From Yamagishiella unicocca (lineage: Eukaryota > Chlorophyta > Chlorophyceae > Chlamydomonadales > Volvocaceae), in NCBI GenBank assembly GCA_003116995.1, contig BDSL01000004.1, forward strand, positions 868,001 to 932,000: DNA of 64,000 bases, read 5' to 3'. Shown one piece after another: positions 13,101 through 22,100 of the stretch; the stretch's first letter is position 1; every line of letters begins with the position of its first letter. The position numbers were made by a program, and so were the translations under genes. Below the pieces are notes generated by a model that saw only the letters and a program-made list of their open reading frames with translations, was not told where the DNA came from and made no database searches.

Positions 13101-16100
13101 CCGCCACCACCACCCCCGCCACCACCACCACCGCACCTGCATGAACGCGCTGTGCGTGAGCAGCGAGTTGTCGGTGGTGCCAGTGACCGACATGGAGAAG
13201 CGCTTGCCGTCCTCGTCCATGAAGTCGATGTTGGCGGTGAAGGACATGGGTTTGGGCGACATGAACGACACCACCACCGGCAGCCGGTCCTTGGCCAGGC
13301 CTGGGTGGGCGACGGCCAGGCGTGGGGTGGGGTGGGGGTATCAGCAGAGGAACGCAGCCGAATGGGGAAGCTGTTGCGCAAACACAATTGGGCCCAATAG
13401 CAGCGGTACCAGCGGACCACGACCAGCAGCCCGCAGCGTCGTTCCTCCTGCCTCCTCGCTCCCGTGTCCTAAGGAGGATACATGAGTGTGCTGTGCCGTG
13501 GCTGCCGCCCTCGCACGTGCCGCCTGCAGGGTCGTCGTCCTGCAGCTCCAACCCCCCGCCCGCCCCGCCGCCCGGTCCTGGGCCCCCCCCCCGCCCCGCC
13601 GCCCGGTCCTGGCCCCCCCCCGCCCCGCCGCCCGGTCCTGCCCCCCCCAGCGCACCGATGATGGTCCCCTCGGGGAACTCCACCTCCATGGGCAGGTGCC
13701 CCTCGTCCGCCGGCAGCTTGTACTTGAGCTCCAGGTTGTCGTAGCCGTTGTTCATGACGTAGAAGGTGGAGGTGCTGCGCAGCCCCAGAGGCACGGGAGG
13801 AAGCAAGCACTCGCGCACGTCGAAGGAGAGCCTGCGGGCAAGGGGTGTGGGGGGGGGGCACGGGAGGGGGGGTTTGACAAGAGAATCCGCGAATCCGGGA
13901 GGGGGGGCACGGGATGTGGGGCAGCAGGGTTTTAGTCGTGTTGACGTTGACGGTCCCGGCGTACGAGGCCAGGCACAGGAGCTACGTGTGCGGTACCCCG
14001 TGAAGCCACCCACTCCTGCTTGAGCTGTCAGTCCGAGATTTATAAATTAGAATCCAAGATTTGAAGGTTCAGGATCCAAACAGCCGCATGCGGCCCTCCC
14101 TCCCTCCCCGGCCGCATGCGGCCCTCCCTCCCAGTTCTCCTGCATGCATCTCAACCCGTCTGTCCTAAACGGCTTTTTCTGGCATCCACGGCTCTTCCTC
14201 GAAACCCTCCCCGGCCCACCTGGGGTACTGCCCCACGCCCTGCACTTCCACGTGGAGGTAGGGCTGCTCGGTGACGCCGTCCAGGTACACCGGGATGAGC
14301 GCCTCGTAGGTGCGCGAGTCGCGGGGGCAGAAGCGGATCTGCACACCCACCATCTCCTGGCCGGCAACCTGCGGAGGCGGGTTGCGAAGAAGACCCGTGG
14401 GTGCGAGAAAAGCCGTTTAGAACAGACGGGGGCCCTGGGGAGGCGGAGGAGTGGCATACAGACCGGTTGCACGACATAAGGTATACTAGCTATGGGGGGG
14501 GAGGGGAGGGGCCGCGGCAGGACAGGGAGCCCGGCTGAGACCCTGGCGTCAGCGGGAGTGATGTCTGGAGGCACGGCGGGATCCTTAGCGGAGGCCGCAC
14601 TGGGGCGCAGTGCCCCCGCCAACATTCAAACGGCAGCCCCCCTGGACCTGCGGCTTTTGCGGCGTTCAACCCAAGTCCAGCAGCATGCGCGCGCGTCCAG
14701 GTGTCCGAAAACTATGCACCCGCTACACTTCCCAAGTCGGAGTAACCGATTCTTCTTTGTAAACCCCCCTGACGTTTTTCCTGCTGACCCCGGCGCCTGC
14801 TTCCGACCCACCTCCAGGGACTGTCCCGGCGCCATGTCCATCGTGAAGATGCCCTTGACGGGGGGGCCGGAGGCATGGGGCGCGGGGAGGGGCTCGCCGA
14901 AGGAAACCGCCACCGGGGTATCGCCTGGGGGCCAGGGCGGGGGGGTGCGGGGGGGGGGACACCGTTGACTCGACAGGGACAGGATAGGGGCTGCGGGGGG
15001 AGGGGCACAAAAACCGTTGACTCGACAGGGACAGGATAGGGGTTGCGGGGGGAGGGGCATAGAAACCGTTTACACGACAAGGACAGGATAGGGGTTGCGG
15101 GGGGGGCCACATTGTAGGCTTTATGTCATGGCAGGGGGCGTCCTCAGGACGACGGTATGGTGCGGCAGGTGATTGGGGATAGGAGTGTGCGCCGGGGCAC
15201 TGGTGGCGGCAGGGGTGGGGTGGGGTGGGCGCGGCTGTACGGCAAAGTCTCACCCTGATTGCTGACGTACAGATCGAAGACGTAAGGCGCCTTGATCTGG
15301 TTGGAGCGGATGACCACCTTGTTTTGGAAGTCCACGAACGTCTTGGACAGGATGATCCGCGGCGCCACTCCGGTGCCGGTCGCCACCTGCCACGACAAAA
15401 GGAGCAGCGCACACCGTAGCAAAGCATAGGGCCTCCTGTTAGAGTCGTCATGCTGCAGTCAAGCAGCCGGACCACACGCCAGCCCACGTGGAACCACCTC
15501 GAGCCCTCCTAACCCCCCCGTGATCGTCCTCATGTCCTGGTCGCCCCTCGCTGCCTCCTCCCCGCATACTCTCGGGCCCCAAGTACTCTCCACCTTAGCC
15601 CCTAGCCCCCTAGCCATCCTAGCCCCCCTAGCCCCCCCAGCCCGGCCGTGGATTGTCGGCCGTGGATTCGCGGATTCTCTTATCAAACTCCCAGCCCCCA
15701 GCACGCAGTCTCACCTTTCGCACCGGCGGCACCGTGTACGCCCCCGCCGTCACCAGGTTGAACGCCAGCTCCACGTCCCTCTCCCGCTGCTCCAGCGGCC
15801 GGAAGTCCAGCAGCAGCGGCAGGTCCTTGCCGGGGTTGATGGTGATCTTGTACTTGAAACCGTCGGTGGCTGCGGGCGGCAACGGCAGGCGGCACGAGGC
15901 AGGGATCGAGCCACCCCGCTTGAAGACATCGCCCTCCAAGGAGACAAACCCCCCAGGACACGCTCATCCCCCGGCCCCGTTGTAGGCCAGGTAACGCCCC
16001 AGGACACGCTCGTCTCCCGCCCTGATGTAACGCGCCAACTCTGTTCCGCAGCCCTGCAGCCCTCATCCCTCGGCTCGCATCTGTAACCCCCGGCTCGCAT

Positions 16101-19100
16101 CCCTCCCATGCCTCCCCCCCCGCTCGCATCCCTCCCATGCCTCGGCCCCAACAGCTCGCATCCCCCGCGTCCTCACATGCAGCTCTGAAGCCCAGCGACG
16201 ACGACTGGCGCCTGCTGCCCTGGCGGCTGCCTCGGGTGCTGCCGAAGCGGCTGCCCAGCACCTGCGCGCCGGTGGCCCCGATGGCCTCCAGCGGGCAGGC
16301 CTCGTACTCGTCGGGGGCCCACGCGTCCTTGGGGCACAGCAGCTGGAAGTCTGGGTGCGCCGCCAGGTCGCACATGAGGGTGGCGGCCACCTGGGAGGTG
16401 TTGCGCAGGGTGAGGGGCAGGCGGGAGGAGCTGCCCACGAAGACCGACCCGAAGTTGAACTCGTCCTGCAGGAAGGGGGGGGCACGGGAAGGGGGTTACG
16501 TAAAAAACCCTTGGAGGGCACGGGAGGGGGGGTGGCCGGGACATCCGTTGGCCAAGGGGGAGAGGAGGCATGCCTGACTGCGGGTTGGGCATGCCTGGCT
16601 GTAAAATCGTGGTTTGGGACCTGGGTCTGTTGAACCGTGTGCGGCGGCGAGGTAAGCCGATGGGGAAGGAGCAGTCGGCGAGCGGATGCAGGCCCGACAC
16701 CCAGCACCCGGCGAGCAGGGGCCCTCAACCCTTCAGCCCCAGCCGTCCGGCCGCCCTCGCCTCCCCCACACTGGCCCGCCGCCCGCCTACCTGCTCCACC
16801 TCCACGTGCGGCACCACCGCGTCCGCCTTGAAGGGTATCTTGGCGGTGTTGCCCCCGCGCATCTCCAGGATGAGGGTGGTGGACATGACACCCGGCTCGG
16901 TGGCCGTGAAGAACACCTCGATGTCCAGGGTCTCCTCGGCTGCGATGCGGCCGCCCACGGGCTTCGCGACCAGCTGCTCGTTGGGCAGGAAGCGGAAGGC
17001 CGTGTCCCGGGTGCCGTTGTTCTTGATCTGCAGGATGGCGCTCTGCTGGATGCCCACCGGCACCACGGCCGCAGTGAGCTCCTTCTCCTTGGGCCGCACG
17101 CTGCCCTCGGGCAGCTCGCCGGTCATGAAGATGCGCTTGGGCGCCTCACCTGCAAGCAGTGCGTGTGTGGGGGGGGGGAAGAAGGGTTAAAAAAAAGGGG
17201 TTTGAAAAAAAGGTTTAGAAAAATAGATATGGGAGAAGGAGGACAGCAACCCTGCCTCCCTCCCCGGCCCCCGGAGCGGCGTGTGTAGTGGGGGGGAGGG
17301 GGGCTTAGGGTTGCTGACTAGCGTGGCAAGACGAGGCTCGCTGATCTACAAATGGGGCAGTCTGACGGAGGCGGAGGAGGTGTCACGACGCAATGGCTGG
17401 GGCGGCGGCGGGCGGAGGCAGGCACCGTGTCGTCGGAAGGGGGGTTGAGGTGGAGGCATGGGTGGGGGGCTACGGAAGAGGCGTGGGATCCGGTGTTCAG
17501 ACGGGTGGCGACAAGGACTCGCAAGGAGTGCATCCAGGCCTCGTCGACCAGACAGCCTGCCGGGCCGCAGCCCACCCACCTCCGACGCCTGTTCTAAACG
17601 GTTTTTTCGGGCATCCACGGGTCTTCCTCGAAACACCCACCTCCGACCATCTTGACTACCAGGTAGCCCTCCTGCTTGGGCGGCCCCAGCATGTCGGGGG
17701 CCCACCGCACCGCCACCTCGACCGACGACTGGCTGCGGATGACGCCGCCGCTGCCAGCCGACACCTGCGGACCGGTCCAGGGAGGCCAGCGGGGCCCGAG
17801 TGGGTGCCTAACTAGGCAGCTAGGAGGGCGGGAGGCCACAGCACGCAGGGCCAGGAGTCCAGCAGGGGGCTACGGCACCCCCACCAAGGGAGGATTGGGG
17901 GGGAGGAACTCCGTCTTTTCCTCATCCAAGTCCTCCAGCATGCACCTCGAAACGTCTGTTCTAAACGGTTTTTCTCGCATCCACGGGTCTTCCTCGCAAG
18001 TCGCAACCCAGGGAGGACGGGGTGTGGCTTTCCCAGGGTTTCGGCTCACTCATTCGGTTTCCAATCTACGCACGGAGCCCCAGCAGCTGCCACGGCCCGC
18101 CTTGAACCTGGCTGCAGAGGCCCTGGGGCCCGGAGGCCGTGAGGCCCTCCGCGGCCCTTCGACAACAAACAACCCGAACCGCGCAGCGAGGTACCCTCGC
18201 ACCAGGAATGTGGGGTGCGTGGACTCCACCGTGAAGCTGACTGGGAACTTGTGTGGGTTGTCCAGGATGAGCACCTTCTCCACCGCCTCGTCCCAGTTGT
18301 CGAGGCTGAACTGGAAGTTGAGGTCCTCGGCGGAGAAGTCCAGGTTGACGGGCACGATGTCGGCGGACAGCGGGAAGGACAGCACGTGGTTGCCGTTCAC
18401 CACGTACTCGACCTTCTCGTTCACAGACCGGATGTCGTTGGCCTGCGGAGAGGGGAGCGCCCCGGCACGTGGGCGGCGGTTAGTTGGTTGGTTGGTTGGC
18501 TGGTCGGGTGGGTGAGTGCGGGGTGGGGGCAAAGCCTGCATGGAGGCAGGTGCCGTACATGCCATCCTGCCACCGCCCATAAACCCGTAAGCCCGTCTGC
18601 CCCGTCTCAACCTCACGATAACCAACAACTTGGCTCCGCATCGCGTCCCCACGGTATGTTCAACATGAAGTAAAGCTCCGCACCCCTCCCTCCAAGCCCT
18701 GTCGGTTTCCTACTCTGCTTCCTACTCTCCAAGAGCTCTCCGCACCCCCTTCTCCCTCCCTGCACCCTGTCTCGCCCGTCTTCCGTCACGCACCTGCAGC
18801 ACCAGCTGGAAGTCCGCCCTGGCTGCCGGCGGTATGACCTGGCTGATGGCGGGCGTGTCCCGCAGCATGTCCAGGTGCTTGATGTCCAGCACCACGTTGA
18901 TGTAGGTGTCCAGCGTGTTGTGGACCACCAGGTGGCGCGTGTTGGTGGAGCCCATGGACACCTTGCCGAAGTCCAACATGCGCGGACCCACCACCAGCCG
19001 GGCCAGCTCCTCCTTGCTCAGCTCTCGGGCGCACTACAGGGAGGGCAGTAAGGCAAAAACACCGGGCAGTAAGGAAAAAACACCGGCAAAGAAGATCAGC

Positions 19101-22100
19101 GGGAGGGGAGGGGAGGGGCACGGCAGAGGCGGGTGCAAACACGCACCAGCCTTCGCACGTGATCCCGCGAGCCACCCCCCTGTTGCTCCTCCCCTTCCCT
19201 CCGTTCCGTTCCCTTCCCTTCCCGCCCAACCCTCCCTGCAGCACCCACGTCGATGCGCTCCTGCTCCGACACGGGCCGCGCCTTCCACTGGTGGGCGCCC
19301 TCCAAGTCGGCGGCGCCCAGCTGCCGCAGCATGCGGGGCGCGGCCTCCTTGCTGGCGTCCACGCGCCACAGCGGGTCCACGGTGCGGCTGACCTTGGGTT
19401 CCGGAGCCAGTAGGCCGCTGCGGGTGTCCATGCCCAGGTTGACGTCGTCCTCGGCAACCTGGGGGGTCACGAGCGGCGGGCGGGGCGGGCCACGATGACG
19501 TCACCAGCTGGTACGACATGCCAGCGCGGTCACAGGACTAGCGCAGGTCTTTGCATTCATCAGCCGCGCCCTCCTAATCCCGCGTCATGGTGGTCGCGAA
19601 AAGCACCTTGCTTGTGGGAGAGTGGCAGTGGACAGCAGGGGGTGAGCCCCGGGTGGCAGTTGGAGGCGGCCCACGGCGGCCCACAGCGGTAGCTCCCCTC
19701 CCCTCCCCTCCGGTAGTCAGTTCCAGTGCTCCAGCATGCGCCCACAAAATTGGTGTCCGACGACCATGCGCCAACTATCCTGTCCCGTTGCGTAAAACGG
19801 TTTTTAAACCCTCCCCTCCCCTCCCCTTCCTCCCCCCCCCCAGGCCGCTCACCCTGCCGTTGCGGCGCTGGTGCTCCCTGGCTAGCCGCTGCGACCTCAT
19901 CGCGGTGGTGTACTTGTCCCGGTGCGCAGACACCGCCTGCGCCTCAGCCCGCGACATGGTCTCCCGGGTGGAGGTGTCCACGAAGTTGTCCGCCAGCTCG
20001 GGCTTGTCCCAGGGCTTGGTCAGCAGGCGGGTGCTCTTCTTGCGAGCCTCCAGTGTGGTCATCATGGCCTGGGGCGAAGGCGCGGGTGGACGGGGAGAGG
20101 CGCGGATGGACGGGGGGAGGCGCGGATGGAAAGGGGGAGGCACGGATGGAAAGGGGGAGGGCCGGATGGGGAGCGGTGCGGTTAAGCCGTGCGGGGTTCA
20201 GCAGCGCCATGCAGCGAGGCCGACGGTGGACACACCCAGGGTGTTTAGGAGCATGATGTGCCGTACCTCCTCTCTCCCGACTGCCTTCCCGTCCTCCTGC
20301 ACCAGTGCCCTCCCTCCCTCCGTTTCCTATGTCGTGTAACCGGGTCTTGTCGCCAACCCAGTGCCCTACTTCTCTACGGCCCTCTCCCCTCCTCCCCTCC
20401 CCCTGCTGCCCACCTGGTCCTCGTCCACGAACTGCCGCGGCTTCACAAAGTCCTCGGGCAGCTTGTCGGTGCCGCCCACCGGCTGGGCCTTATCGCCCGT
20501 GCGCAGGCTGGTGCCCGCCAGCTCCAAGGTCAGGTCCTGGATGGGCTGCCCCTGATCGCTCAGAACCTGCACAGCGCGCCGCGCCAGCGCCCAAGCCGGG
20601 TGTTACCGTAAGTCGGCAGGTGCCGGTAACACCTCAAGATGGTAGGTGAAGCACAGTTGAACTGTGTGTGGGAGCTATTGGGCGAAGCCGGTGGGGCGTG
20701 GATGCGCGCAATCGCCTTTCCGTCGAGCTGCCCGGCTCAAGCTGCCAGGCAACACGGCCAAGGCAGCGCGCGTTGTTTCCCGTGGCTGGTCCAGTGCCCT
20801 CTGGGACTCATGGCTCGCGCCCCATCGGGCGCCCGCTCCCCGCCTCACCTGGACGGGTATCTTGCCCGAGTGCTTGCCCATGGCTTTGGGGTGGTAGCGC
20901 ACCATCACCTGCGCGGTCCCCCCCGGCATGACGCGGCCGGAGGAGGGCTCCACGGAGAAGTAGGGCGTGGACTTGACCATCTGCGGCGCGGCAGGAGGGG
21001 GGCAGGGAGCGTGGAGGTAAGGACCAGTTGACGTGCGAGGCTGGACCGGACCTGCTCGAGTGCCTGGTTCATTCGTTACCATAGGCTATATGCTGACCTG
21101 GTTAAGGTGCATGGCGGCCTATGCGCCACCTAGCCCACCCAGCCGCCCGAGCAGCTCGCAGCCGCCTCACCAACCCCTCATCCGAGCCCTTGGCCTCCCC
21201 GCTCCCCTCCCCTCCCCCCCTCCCTCCCCTCCCTCCCCTCCCTCCCCTCCCTCCCCTCGCCTGCCTCCCCTGCACTTTCAAACGTATGCTTCAAACGTTT
21301 CCTAACTGGTTTTCCTTTTCAGTGCCGCCACACGGGTTTCCCCTCATACCCTCCCCCCCCACCTGGTACCGGGCGCCCATCTGCGTGTTCGTGTTTGTGA
21401 ACGTCACCAGCCTGTCCGCCCATGAGTGCGTCGTGACGTCGCCGAACAGCAGGCTGCTGGCGGACATGCGCAGACCCCCGGGCATGCCGCGCGCGCGGAT
21501 CGGCAGCTTGAGCTTGGTGGGCAGCCCCAGAAGCTCCACCACCGCAAAGTACTCGTACGTCCGCATCGCCTGGTCAGACGTGGGCGTCAAGCTGGTGAAG
21601 CCCTTGACGGGAGGCGGCTGCGTGGGGGTGTACTGCACCGTAACGCTCGTCTTAGAGTACGGCGGGATGACGCCGGAGAGGGGCGTGACGTGGAAGGGGT
21701 TGTCGCCCGTGGAGCGGGCCTTTTGGCGCTGGCGGGCGGCCATGATGACGTCAGCGTACGGGTCGTTGGGGTCAGCGTTGGCGGCCGCCTCGTCGTCCAC
21801 CTTGGAGCGCATCTCCGCCAGCGTGCCGTAGCTGATGATGTAGCGCGCCTCCACGGGGCCGTTGTTGAAGAGGGTCACCTCGCGCCCCGAGACCTGGCCG
21901 TAGTACAGGCTGCCGAAGTCCAGCTGGGGAGGGAGGGGTGGGGTGAAGGTGGGGTAGCGGTCGCGAGGGGAGGGAAGGCAGGGTTGGCAGGGAGCATGGA
22001 GGTACGGTAGGTGCCGACCAAGACGCATGTGGGTCATGTGGGTCATGTGGATCCGGGGGGTTTAAGGAGGATCATGTGATCAGGGGGGGGAGCCCGGGTG

